A stretch of 36,571 bases of DNA, from positions 1 to 36,571 of the forward strand of contig JAJFFZ010000200.1 of assembly GCA_021776395.1 (NCBI GenBank), read 5' to 3'. Below are positions 26,103-35,369 of this stretch, in pieces; position 1 is the first letter of the stretch; every line of letters starts with the position of its first letter. Source of the DNA: Hyphococcus sp. Its GTDB lineage: Bacteria > Pseudomonadota > Alphaproteobacteria > Caulobacterales > Parvularculaceae. Below the pieces are notes generated by a model. It made no database searches. It saw nothing but the letters and a program-made list of their open reading frames with translations, and was not told the DNA's origin. The position numbers and the translations under genes are program-made.

Positions 26103-26797
26103 GGGCGCCGATGGAAAAACGACATTCCGGCAAATCGCCGATCTTGATGGCGACGCGGTCGCCTTGGGCCAGCGCGCCGACGCCTGCGGGCGTGCCGGTG
26201 AAGATGAGATCGCCGGGGCGCAGCGCGAACAGTTTTGACAGCGCGATGATGATTTCCGGCACGGACCATATCATCGTGCTGAGCGGCGCGGACTGGCGTT
26301 GTTCATCATTCACAAGTGTTGAAAGGCGCGCCGCCGACATGTCCCCGGCCTCATCTGCGCGAAGGATTTCACCGATCGGCGCGGACTGATCAAACCCCTT
26401 GGCGGTATCCCAGGGGCCGCCGGCTTTCTTAGCCGCCGCCTGATGGTCGCGACGGGTCAAATCGCAACCGGCGGCGTATCCAAAAATCATCTCCGCCGCG
26501 CGTGCGACATCAACATCACGGCCGCCCGATTTCAACGCGACAACAAGCTCGCCTTCATAATGCAGGTTATCCGTCGCCTGAGGGAACGCCACGACATCGC
26601 CCACAACCACCGCGTCAGCAGGCTTGGCGAAAAACACCGGCGCATCGGATTTGGCGTCACCACCCATTTCCTTGACATGGTCGGCGTAGTTTTTGCCGAT
26701 ACAAAAAATCCGCCGTACAGGGAACAAACCACCGCCATGGACGCGAACCGCGGGCGTTGACGGCGGCGCAATCACAAATTCGTCATTCAAGTTCATG
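26095..26797 (-). CDS. Fumarylacetoacetate hydrolase family protein
   Basis: Likely start MNLNDEFVIAPP; RIFCIGKNYADHVKEMGGD, FAKPADAVV, YEGELVVALKSGG, GFDQSAPIG, DLIFTGTPAGVGAL. Confidence 0.9.
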
Positions 26798-26803
26798 GCT
26801 CGT

Positions 26804-27244
26804 TCAATTCTCTCCAATGGCCTTCGCATCGGCGTCAAACAATCCCTTCCCCGGCACATAATTGATTTCAAGCCGCACCCCGTCCGTGTCTTCAAACAGG
26901 ACGGAGTAATAGCCGGGCGCCCATGGCGCTTCTTCCGGTGCATGGACGATATGGGCACCGTGGTCTTTCAGCCATACATGGGCTTCGTCAATGCTCTCGC
27001 GGGTTTTAGCGCGAAAGCAAAGATGGTGCAGGCCTGTGCGCTCTTGCACGAACTTCTCGCCTGCAAACTCTTTCGCCGCAGGTCGAACGCCAAGCGCCGT
27101 GCGGGCCCCGACGCCATACAAAAACTGGTCATTATCCATCACCAGCGTCATGCCTAAAAACGGAAGAAACTCTCTGTAGAAATCTTTGGATCGCTGGAAA
27201 TCGCCTGCGGTCAAAATAACATGGGCCATGCCGCTGATATCCAT
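26804..27244 (-). CDS. VOC/glyoxalase family protein
   Basis: 146 aa; HVILTAGDFQRSKDFYREFLPFLGM, LHHLCFRAKTRESIDEAH, YYSVLFEDTDGVRLEINYVPGKG. Confidence 0.85.
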   Translation of the reverse strand: MDISGMAHVILTAGDFQRSKDFYREFLPFLGMTLVMDNDQFLYGVGARTALGVRPAAKEFAGEKFVQERTGLHHLCFRAKTRESIDEAHVWLKDHGAHIVHAPEEAPWAPGYYSVLFEDTDGVRLEINYVPGKGLFDADAKAIGEN

Positions 27245-27318
27245 CGATCAAACACCTCTCTCGAATTCTGCTTCAACAGTTTTCCGCCCGCGATTGGGCG
27301 CCGCAAAACCATGGGCTC

Positions 27319-27972
27319 TTACAAAATCTTCTGGCCGGTTTTCTCCCAATCGGTAAGAAAAGTCTCAAGGCCTTTGTCGGTCAGCGGGTGTTTCACCAGG
27401 GATTTCAAAACCCCCGGCGGCACGGTCGCAACGTCAGCGCCGCTAAGCGCTGCGTCTTTGACATGATTGGCGCTACGAATGGATGCAGCTAAAATCTCGG
27501 TGCGGAAATCATAATTGTCGTAGATGACGCGGATTTCGCGGATCACTTCCATGCCATCGATATTGATGTCGTCGAGACGGCCGATGAATGGCGAGATGAA
27601 GGTGGCGCCCGCTTTGGCCGCGAGCAGCGCCTGGTTGGCAGAAAAACACAACGTCACATTGGTCATGATCCCGTCGCCGGTCAGCGCCTTGCAGGCGATC
27701 AATCCCTCGATGGTCAGCGGCAGTTTGACGGTGACATTGCCGGCGATTTTGGCGAGCGAGGTTCCCTCTTTAATCATTTGCGGCGCCTCAAGGGCGGTGA
27801 CTTCGGCGCTCACCGGCCCGTCAACAATCGCGCAAATTTCCGCCACCACCTCGCGAAAGTCGCGGCCCGATTTCATCACCAGGCTGGGATTGGTGGTCAC
27901 CCCGTCAACCAGACCGGTCGGGATCAGCTCTTTGATGTCATCAACATCGGCGGTATCGACAAAAAATTTCAT
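27319..27972 (-). CDS. Fructose-6-phosphate aldolase / transaldolase (Fsa-TalC type)
   Basis: [31 protein letters not shown] start at 27972; [23 protein letters not shown] motifs; 217 aa. Confidence 0.92.
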   Translation of the reverse strand: MKFFVDTADVDDIKELIPTGLVDGVTTNPSLVMKSGRDFREVVAEICAIVDGPVSAEVTALEAPQMIKEGTSLAKIAGNVTVKLPLTIEGLIACKALTGDGIMTNVTLCFSANQALLAAKAGATFISPFIGRLDDINIDGMEVIREIRVIYDNYDFRTEILAASIRSANHVKDAALSGADVATVPPGVLKSLVKHPLTDKGLETFLTDWEKTGQKIL

Positions 27973-28293
27973 CTCAATTCTTTCTTCTCGCGCTCTGTCA
28001 TTCGCGCCACCCCATGGGCGCCGGATGAATGCAGGGAGTCGCACAGCAAGCGTTGGCTCGCAACCGAAAATTGTGTGCGCCCAGGCGGCGTGTGGTTCTG
28101 CGCAGCGCTCAACTTTGCCCTGTCGATCACCATGTCGCGAGGGACTGCGGGAAAGTGCTTGTAATTGGCCCCGAGGATTGAGATATCAGCGGCCACAAAA
28201 CCCATGGCGGCGTCAGTTATCTGTGGAGTACCGGCTTGTTTTTGCTGGCGATTTGGTCATGCTATTCAAACGAAATACGGGTGGGCCTTCTCA

Positions 28294-30195
28294 ATGGGCA
28301 AAATAACTCCTGAAAGCCGGTCTGTCGTTGTCAGATTTGCAGGCGACTCGGGCGACGGCGTTCAGCTTCTGGGAGCGCAATTTGCAGAATCAACGGCGCT
28401 GGCGGGGGCGGATTTTTCGACCTTTCCGGACTTTCCGGCCGAGATCAGGGCGCCGGTCGGCACCACTTTTGGGGTATCGGCGTTTCAGATTAACCTTGGC
28501 GCAAGGCGCATCTCCACCGCTGGCGACGAACCGGACGTGCTCGTCGCCTTCAATCCGGCGGCGCTGAAGGTCAACCTGCCGCTGCTGCGCAAGGGCGCGC
28601 TGATCCTTTTAAACACCGACGCCTTTACGGCCCGCAATTTCTCCAAGGCGCATATTGAGACCGATCCGCGCGAGACCGGCGAGCTGGATGGCTACCAGGT
28701 GGTCGATATCGACATGTCGACGCAAACGCTGGAGGCGGTCAAACCGCTTGGGCTTTCCAAATCCGATGCGGAACAGTCGAAAAACTTCTGGGCGCTGGGC
28801 GCGGTGTTGTGGATGTTTGGCCGCTCGCGGGCGCCGATTGAAGAATGGACGCGGAAGAAATTCGCCAAAAAGCCGCAAATTCTGGACGGCAATCTCGCCG
28901 CACTCAATGCCGGCCACGCCTTTGCCGAGACTGCGGAACTCTCAGCCGAAATCCCGCAATTTGTGATCGGCAAGGCGCCGATGCAGGCCGGCGAGTATCG
29001 CACCATCACCGGCGCGGAGGCGCTGGCGCTTGGCCTTGCCGCCGCCGGAGAGCTGGCCAATCGGGACATTATCTTTTGCTCCTATCCCATCACGCCGGCC
29101 TCGCCGGTGTTGCATCATCTGGCGCGGATGGGCGAATTGGGCGTTGCGACGTTTCAGGCCGAAGATGAAATCGCCGCCTGTTGCGCGGCGATTGGCGCCA
29201 GCTTCGGCGGTAAAATCGGCGTCACTTCGTCTTCCGGGCCCGGCATTGCGCTGAAGACCGAAGCGATTGGCCTGGCGATGTCGGCGGAACTGCCGCTGGT
29301 GATCGTCAACTCCCAGCGCGGCGGGCCATCCACTGGCCTGCCGACCAAGACCGAACAGTCCGATCTTTACCAGGCCGTTTATGGCCGCAACGCCGATGCG
29401 CCGCTGCCGGTGATCGCCACCGCCGGTCCGGGCGATTGTTTCGATGCGGCGATTGAAGCGACGCGGATTGCGGTCCGCCATATGACGCCGGTCTTTCTGC
29501 TGACGGACGGTTATATCGCCAACGCCGCCGGCCCCTGGGCGTTGCCGGACATGGAAGATTTCGAACCGATCCTGTCGAACACGCCGCCGGTGATTAACGG
29601 CGACGCGACCAGCGAACCGACGGCCATCAAACGCGCCATCTGGAGCCGCGATCCGTCGAGCCTTGGGCGGCCATGGACGGCGCCGGGCATGGCCGGTCTC
29701 GCCCACCGGATTGGCGGGCTGGAAAAAGACATCGCCACCGGCGATATTTCTTATGACGCCGACAACCATCAGGCGATGAGCGAATTGCGCGCGAGAAAAG
29801 TCGAGGCGGTCGCCGATTTTATTCCCGATCAGGATGTCGAACAGGGCGAGACCAAAGGCCCGGTAGCGGTTGTCGGCTGGGGTTCAACCCATGGCGCGAT
29901 CTGGCGCGCGGTGCATGATATCCGCGAGCAGGGCTACGACGTTGCGCAAATTCACTTGCGTTATTTAAGCCCGCTGCCGAAAAACCTTGGCCGGCTCTTG
30001 TCCAGCTATGACAAAGTAATCCTGCCAGAGATGAATATGGGTCAATGCGCAACCCTGCTCCGCGACAAACTCGGGCTGGAGGTGATCCAGCTCAACAAAG
30101 TCTCCGGCCAGCCGTTCAAGATTTCTGAGATTGTTGACGTGATAAAAGAGAGTTATCCGGCGAAGGCAAAGCGTCTGAAAAAGGCGGCGGAATAA
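28294..30195 (+). CDS. korA: 2-oxoglutarate:ferredoxin oxidoreductase-type 2-oxoacid oxidoreductase, alpha (fused gamma-alpha) subunit
   Basis: Start reassigned to MGKITPESRSVVVRF at 28294; FAGDSGDGVQLLGAQFA gamma domain and YPITPASPVLHHLARMGELGVATFQAEDEIAA alpha domain. Confidence 0.9.
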   Translation: MGKITPESRSVVVRFAGDSGDGVQLLGAQFAESTALAGADFSTFPDFPAEIRAPVGTTFGVSAFQINLGARRISTAGDEPDVLVAFNPAALKVNLPLLRKGALILLNTDAFTARNFSKAHIETDPRETGELDGYQVVDIDMSTQTLEAVKPLGLSKSDAEQSKNFWALGAVLWMFGRSRAPIEEWTRKKFAKKPQILDGNLAALNAGHAFAETAELSAEIPQFVIGKAPMQAGEYRTITGAEALALGLAAAGELANRDIIFCSYPITPASPVLHHLARMGELGVATFQAEDEIAACCAAIGASFGGKIGVTSSSGPGIALKTEAIGLAMSAELPLVIVNSQRGGPSTGLPTKTEQSDLYQAVYGRNADAPLPVIATAGPGDCFDAAIEATRIAVRHMTPVFLLTDGYIANAAGPWALPDMEDFEPILSNTPPVINGDATSEPTAIKRAIWSRDPSSLGRPWTAPGMAGLAHRIGGLEKDIATGDISYDADNHQAMSELRARKVEAVADFIPDQDVEQGETKGPVAVVGWGSTHGAIWRAVHDIREQGYDVAQIHLRYLSPLPKNLGRLLSSYDKVILPEMNMGQCATLLRDKLGLEVIQLNKVSGQPFKISEIVDVIKESYPAKAKRLKKAAE

Positions 30196-30210
30196 TGTTT
30201 TCTTCTGACA

Positions 30211-30330
30211 CCCCCATCCCCGGCTTCGCCGGTACTTCCCCCACAAGCGGGGGAAGAAAGAGGTTGCAACAAGCTCAACCTAGTTCCTCCCCCGTTTACG
30301 GGGGAGGTGTCAGCGAAGCTGACGGAGGGG
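30211..30330. repeat. Paired (BIME-like) palindromic repeat within korA-korB
   Basis: CCCCC..CCGGC-TTC-GCCGG (30220-30232), CTTCCCCC..GGGGGAAG (30235-30256), linker, CCTCCCCCGTTTACGGGGGAGG (30286-30307), GTCAGC-GAA-GCTGAC (30309-30323), G-tract. Confidence 0.88.
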
Positions 30331-30385
30331 GCATCGTCCCTCAGTCAGCCCCGCACCCCAACCCCTCAGTTCAAGGACGTCCGCA

Positions 30386-31387
30386 ATGAACGCTCCCCTC
30401 ACCGCAAAAGATTTCGCGACCGATCAGGAAGTGCGCTGGTGTCCTGGCTGTGGTGACTATGCGATTTTGAAATGCATGCAGAAGACCATGGCCGATATTG
30501 GCGCCGAGCCGGATAACACTGTGTTCGTTTCCGGCATCGGGTGCTCCTCGCGCTTTCCCTATTACATGAACACCTATGGCTTCCACACTATCCATGGCCG
30601 CGCGCCGGCGTTTGCGACCGGCCTAAAGCTCGCCAATCCCGCACTTGATGTCTGGGTCATCACTGGCGATGGCGACGGGCTATCGATTGGCGGCAATCAT
30701 CTGTTGCATGTCATCCGGCGTAATGTGAATTTGCAAATCCTTCTGTTCAACAATGAAATCTACGGCCTCACCAAGGGGCAATATTCGCCGACATCGCGGC
30801 TCGGCACGCGCTCTCCTACCAGCCCGACGGGCTCGATTGACGCACCGCTCGCCCCCGGCGCCTTCGCGCTTGGCGCCGGCGCCAAATTCATCGCCCGCGG
30901 CATCGACACGGATGCAAAAAAACTGGCGCCAGTGCTGAAAGCCGCGCAGGAATTTAACGGCGCCGCCTTCGTTGAAATCTTTCAAAACTGCATCGTCTAT
31001 AACAAAGACGTGTTTGAAAGCTTCGTCGGCAAGAAAACCGCGAAGGAAACCCAAATCCATGTGGAACACGGCCAGCCACTATTGTTCGCCGACGGAACAA
31101 AAGGGCTAAAGCTCAACACGGCAACGCTGGCGCTCGACATCGTTGAGGTAGGCGAAGGCGGTGTTCCGGAGACGGATATACTCATCCATGACGAGACTAA
31201 CGCCGTCATAGCGCAAATGCTCCTCACCCTGCCGAAACAAAACTACCCCATGCCGCTCGGCGTCATCTACCGCGCGCCAACCCTCACCTTCGACGACGCC
31301 TTCTGGGCGCACCATGCAACGCAAGGCAAGCGCACGGGGAAAGTGGCCGATGCATTGCGCAAGGGCAGTGTCTGGAAGAAGGCTTAA
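30386..31387 (+). CDS. korB: 2-oxoglutarate:ferredoxin oxidoreductase-type 2-oxoacid oxidoreductase, beta subunit
   Basis: 333 aa; EVRWCPGCGDYAILKCMQ, GIGCSSRFPYYMNTYGFHTIHGRAPAFATGLKLA, GDGDGLSIGGNHLLHVIRRN. Confidence 0.93.
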   Translation: MNAPLTAKDFATDQEVRWCPGCGDYAILKCMQKTMADIGAEPDNTVFVSGIGCSSRFPYYMNTYGFHTIHGRAPAFATGLKLANPALDVWVITGDGDGLSIGGNHLLHVIRRNVNLQILLFNNEIYGLTKGQYSPTSRLGTRSPTSPTGSIDAPLAPGAFALGAGAKFIARGIDTDAKKLAPVLKAAQEFNGAAFVEIFQNCIVYNKDVFESFVGKKTAKETQIHVEHGQPLLFADGTKGLKLNTATLALDIVEVGEGGVPETDILIHDETNAVIAQMLLTLPKQNYPMPLGVIYRAPTLTFDDAFWAHHATQGKRTGKVADALRKGSVWKKA

Positions 31388-31399
31388 CTCTCAACAACC

Positions 31400-31516
31400 A
31401 ACCACCCTCATCCTGAGGAGCGGCGAAGCCGCGTCTCGAAGGATTGCCGCGAGCGGCTTGCTTCCGATCCTTCGAGACGCGAACCTATGGGTTCGCTCCT
31501 CACGATGAGGGTGGTT
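31400..31516. repeat. Bipartite inverted repeat between convergent genes
   Basis: AACCACCCTCATCCTGAGGAGCGGC-gaa-GCCGCGTCTCGAAGGAT and inverted copy ending AGGGTGGTT with a different internal hairpin (CGAACC-cata-GGTTCG). Confidence 0.9.
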
Positions 31517-32825
31517 ATGGTTTCAGCGCCGCCTCGGTCGCATCGGCGAAAATATCCAGCCCTTCATCGAGCAGTTCATCGGAAATCACCAGCGGCACGA
31601 GCGAGCGCAGGCACTGCGCGTAGGCGCCGGCTGTGGTCATAATCAGGCCGCGTGCGCGCGCTTCGAGGAGGATTTTTGCGGCGATGGCGCCATTGGGTTT
31701 TGACGCGTCGCCGTCCTGCACAAACTCCAGCGCGCACATGGCGCCAACCCGGCGCACGTCGCCGATGACGTCTTTGGCGACGCCCTTTTGTAGCTCGCGC
31801 CAGCGCGCTTCTGTTTTGGCGCCAATCTCTTCAGCGCGCGCGAGCAGGCCCTCTTCTTCAAAAATTTTAAACACTGCAAGCGCCGCCGCACAAGCGACCG
31901 GGTTGCCGCCATAGGTCGAGCCCATGGACCCCGGCACGACTTTGTCCATCAGTTCGGCTTTACCGGTAAGCGCCGACAGCGGCAGGCCCGCGGCGATGGA
32001 TTTTGCGATACAGACAAAATCAGGCTCGACGCCGGCTTTTTCAAACGCAAAATATTTGCCTGTGCGGCCCATGCCCGACTGAATTTCGTCTGCGATCAGC
32101 AAAATCCCGTGCTCGTCGCATTTGGCGCGCAGGGCTTTCAGGAATTCTTTCGGCGCCGGGTTAAACCCGCCCTCGCCCTGCACCGGCTCAACTATCATCG
32201 CCGCCACCTCTTCCGGGCGGATCATGGTCTTGAAAATATGCTCAACGCCGGCAAGAGCCTCAGCCACGGAGACGCCATGATATTCATCCGGATACGGCGC
32301 ATGGAAGATGGCCGGAACATAAGGCCCGAAGCCAACCTTATAGGGCTTGGACTTGCCGGTGAGCGTGGTTGTGAGCAGCGTGCGGCCATGGAACGCGCCG
32401 GCAAACGCGATGACGCCGGGCCGGCCGGTAATCTGGCGGGAAAACTTCACCGCGTTCTCAACCGCCTCGGCGCCGGCATTAAACAGCGCGGTTTTTTTCG
32501 GCGTTTCGCCCGGCGTCAATCGGTTGAGCGTTTCGCAAACCTCAACATAGCCTTCATATTGCGCAATGCCAAAACAGGTATGAACGAAGGCCTCCGCCTG
32601 GGTCTTGATCGCCTCCACCACTTTCGGATGGGCGTGGCCGACATTTAAAACCCCGATCCCGCCGATGAAATCGATATAGCGCTTGCCCTCAACGTCCCAC
32701 AACTCAGCGCCCTGCGCGCGCGCGGCATAGATCCCCGACTTCGACGGCAACCCCACGGGGCAAGCCTCATCGCGGCGCGCCTTCAGGCTTTCATTCGAGG
32801 CGAATTCATTTTTTCCGTGGTCCAT
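31515..32825 (-). CDS. Class III aminotransferase (4-aminobutyrate aminotransferase-like)
   Basis: 436 aa; KRYIDFIGGIGVLNVGHAHPKVV, FAGAFHGRTLLTTTLTGK, LIADEIQSGMGRTGKYFAFE, STYGGNPVACAAALAV. Confidence 0.9.
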   Translation of the reverse strand: MDHGKNEFASNESLKARRDEACPVGLPSKSGIYAARAQGAELWDVEGKRYIDFIGGIGVLNVGHAHPKVVEAIKTQAEAFVHTCFGIAQYEGYVEVCETLNRLTPGETPKKTALFNAGAEAVENAVKFSRQITGRPGVIAFAGAFHGRTLLTTTLTGKSKPYKVGFGPYVPAIFHAPYPDEYHGVSVAEALAGVEHIFKTMIRPEEVAAMIVEPVQGEGGFNPAPKEFLKALRAKCDEHGILLIADEIQSGMGRTGKYFAFEKAGVEPDFVCIAKSIAAGLPLSALTGKAELMDKVVPGSMGSTYGGNPVACAAALAVFKIFEEEGLLARAEEIGAKTEARWRELQKGVAKDVIGDVRRVGAMCALEFVQDGDASKPNGAIAAKILLEARARGLIMTTAGAYAQCLRSLVPLVISDELLDEGLDIFADATEAALKP

Positions 32826-32926
32826 GGCGGGAACTCCGATTTAGGCGCTCAAAGAAGGCCGCTCTAGCACGTTAAAATTTAAAGGGAAGGGGCGGCGGCC
32901 CAGTATTTACGCATCAAACTTATTTT

Positions 32927-34414
32927 TCAAACATCAAACTTAACGCCCTGGGCCAGCGGCAGGTCGGGTGAATAATTCACCGTCTGGGTCTGGCGGCGCA
33001 TATAGGCCTTCCAGGCGTCAGACCCGCTCTCGCGCCCGCCGCCGGTTTCTTTCTCGCCGCCAAAGGCGCCGCCGATCTCCGCCCCGGAAGGGCCGATATT
33101 GACATTGGCGATGCCGCAATCAGAGCCCGTAGCGGACAGGAAACGCTCCGCCTCCAGAAGATCGCGGGTGAAGATGCATGATGAAAGCCCCTGCACAACA
33201 TTGTTCTGCATCGCGATTGCATCATCGAGGTCGCCATAGCGCATCACATATAGGATTGGCGCGAAGGTCTCCTCGCAGACAATCCCCTCATGCGCCGCCA
33301 GCTCAACAATTGCCGGGCGCACATAATAGCCCTTATCGCCAACGCGCTCGCCGCCGGTGATGGTCCCGCCCTGCGCCCTCGCCCGGTCGAGCGCATACTG
33401 CATACAGTCAAACGCCGCACGGTCGATCAGCGGCCCGACCAGGCTGCCGTCTTCCAGCGGGTCGCCGACCGGCAGGCTCGCATAGGCTTTTTTAAGACGC
33501 GGCGCCAGGCTGTCGTAAATATCTTCGTGCACGAACAAACGCCGCAGCGAGGTGCAACGCTGCCCAGCCGTGCCGGCGGCGGAAAAACAGATCGCCCGCA
33601 CAGAGAGCTCAAGGTCTGCCGACGGCGCGGCAATCGCTGCATTGTTGCCGCCAAGCTCCAATAGCGAGCGCCCAAAACGCGCCGCTACGCGTGGGCCGAC
33701 ACCCGCGCCCATGCGGGTTGATCCGGTCGCGGAGATGAGTGCAACGCGGGTATCATCGACCAGCTGTTCGCCAGCCTCGCGCGCGCCAATCATGATTTGC
33801 GACAAGCCCTCCGGCGCATCGCCAAACTTTGCCGCCGCCCGGCTATAGAGCGCCTGCACCGCCAAAGCCGTCAGCGGCGTCTTCTCTGATGGTTTCCACA
33901 CGCATGAATTGCCACAAACCAGCGCCAGCGCCGCATTCCATGACCACACCGCGACGGGGAAATTAAATGCCGAGATTATACCGACAACGCCGAGCGGATG
34001 CCAGGTCTCACGCATATGGTGGCCGGGGCGTTCCGAGGCGATGGTCAGGCCATAAAGCTGGCGCGACAGACCAACCGCGAAATCGCAAATGTCGATCATC
34101 TCCTGCACTTCGCCGAGGCCTTCGGAAAGAATCTTGCCGCACTCCATCGTCACCAGCCGGCCGAGGTCATCCTTATGCGCACGAAGCTCCTCGCCCAACA
34201 GCCGCACCAGTTCGCCGCGGCGCGGCGCCGGAACCGCGCGCCATTGCAAAAACGCCTCTTGCGCGGCGGCGAGTTTCGCATCAATCGCGGCTGCCTCATC
34301 AACCACAACCCGGCCAATTTCTGAGCCGTCAATCGGCGTATCAACGAAGAGGTCGCCCTTGGCGTAGGCAGTTTCGTTTACGCCGAGGCGGGTGAGGAGT
34401 TCGCTAATATTCAT
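32927..34414 (-). CDS. Aldehyde dehydrogenase, ALDH7/AmaB (piperideine-6-carboxylate dehydrogenase)-like
   Basis: 495 aa; HMRETWHPLGVVGIISAFNFPVAVWSWNAALALVCGNSCVWKPSEKTPLTA, LELGGNNAAI, AGTAGQRCTSLRRLFVHE. Confidence 0.85.
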   Translation of the reverse strand: MNISELLTRLGVNETAYAKGDLFVDTPIDGSEIGRVVVDEAAAIDAKLAAAQEAFLQWRAVPAPRRGELVRLLGEELRAHKDDLGRLVTMECGKILSEGLGEVQEMIDICDFAVGLSRQLYGLTIASERPGHHMRETWHPLGVVGIISAFNFPVAVWSWNAALALVCGNSCVWKPSEKTPLTALAVQALYSRAAAKFGDAPEGLSQIMIGAREAGEQLVDDTRVALISATGSTRMGAGVGPRVAARFGRSLLELGGNNAAIAAPSADLELSVRAICFSAAGTAGQRCTSLRRLFVHEDIYDSLAPRLKKAYASLPVGDPLEDGSLVGPLIDRAAFDCMQYALDRARAQGGTITGGERVGDKGYYVRPAIVELAAHEGIVCEETFAPILYVMRYGDLDDAIAMQNNVVQGLSSCIFTRDLLEAERFLSATGSDCGIANVNIGPSGAEIGGAFGGEKETGGGRESGSDAWKAYMRRQTQTVNYSPDLPLAQGVKFDV

Positions 34415-34423
34415 TGCCGTTTC

Positions 34424-35227
34424 CTATCCAACCCCAACCACGCCGCGAAGCAACGCCCCGACGCCATAGGCGACGCCGGCGGCGATGAGGCCGATGCTAA
34501 AGGTCTCCAGCCCCGACTTCCACCACGGCGCGGTCGACCATTTTGATTTCAGTGCGCCGATGCCAAAAAATGTTGTGCTGGTCATCAACGTCGCGGCGAG
34601 AAGCGCATTGCCTCCGGCCGCTACATGACCGCCAAACACAAACGGCAAAAGCGGCACCGCGCCGCAAACAAAAAATGCCGCAAACGTCACCAGCCCGGCC
34701 TTAACCGGCGAGTGGCCAACTTTGGGCGCGCCATGTTCTTCCTCCAGCATCACCTGCACCCAGCGCTCGTGGCTGGCGGTGATAATTTCCACCGCGCGGT
34801 CTAGGTCCGCGCCTTCAAATCCTTTCGATGCAAAAATCTGTCGCACCTCCTCGCGCTCGCCCTCCGGCGTCACCGCGATATGGCGGATTTCCATCTGCCG
34901 CAGGCGTTCATAGTCGTCTTTCTCGGCTTTAACGCCGGAATAATTCCCCGCCGCCATGGAAAACCCGTCAGCCAGCAAGTTTGCCGCGCCGAGAATAAGG
35001 ATGATCGAGGTTGGCAGCTGCGCCCCGGCGACGCCGGCGACAACCGCAAAGGTCGTCACCGCGCCGTCTATGCCGCCAAACACCCAGTCGCGCAGGTAGT
35101 TTACTCCCGGGCCCTGTTCGAGCCGCTCGGCAATCGCGTGCGGCGCGTGGCCGTGTTCGATTTCGCTGTCGGTTGCGTCCGGTTTCATCATCTGCGCCTT
35201 ATCGCGCGGGCGCCGATTGCGCGTCAA
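34424..35227 (-). CDS. VIT1/CCC1-family transporter
   Basis: NYLRDWVFGGIDGAVTTFAVVAGVAGAQLPTSIILILGAANLLADGFSMAAGNYSG; true start may be an internal Met (MMKPDATDSEIEHGHAPH). Confidence 0.9.
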   Translation of the reverse strand: MTRNRRPRDKAQMMKPDATDSEIEHGHAPHAIAERLEQGPGVNYLRDWVFGGIDGAVTTFAVVAGVAGAQLPTSIILILGAANLLADGFSMAAGNYSGVKAEKDDYERLRQMEIRHIAVTPEGEREEVRQIFASKGFEGADLDRAVEIITASHERWVQVMLEEEHGAPKVGHSPVKAGLVTFAAFFVCGAVPLLPFVFGGHVAAGGNALLAATLMTSTTFFGIGALKSKWSTAPWWKSGLETFSIGLIAAGVAYGVGALLRGVVGVG

Positions 35228-35284
35228 TGGTTAGTCTTGCGGGCGGTTCTCAAATCGCCCGCCGCCCATGCATGGCCCCGTTGT

Positions 35285-35300
35285 GTCTCGCGCGCGAGAC
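35285..35300. promoter_or_regulatory. 16-bp perfect palindrome in divergent promoter region
   Basis: GTCTCGCGCGCGAGAC; half-site GCGAGAC recurs at 35357-35363 just upstream of the ATG at 35370. Confidence 0.45.
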
Positions 35301-35369
35301 GGGTACACCGCCGGGACCAATTCCTTTGCGGCCCGACCCCGTTGCCGTGCAAGCCTGCGAGACATAAAT

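Noticed and set aside
28942-29769. 275-aa minus-strand ORF antisense to korA
   Set aside because: Low-complexity Arg/Gly-rich translation opposite a well-supported KorA coding frame.
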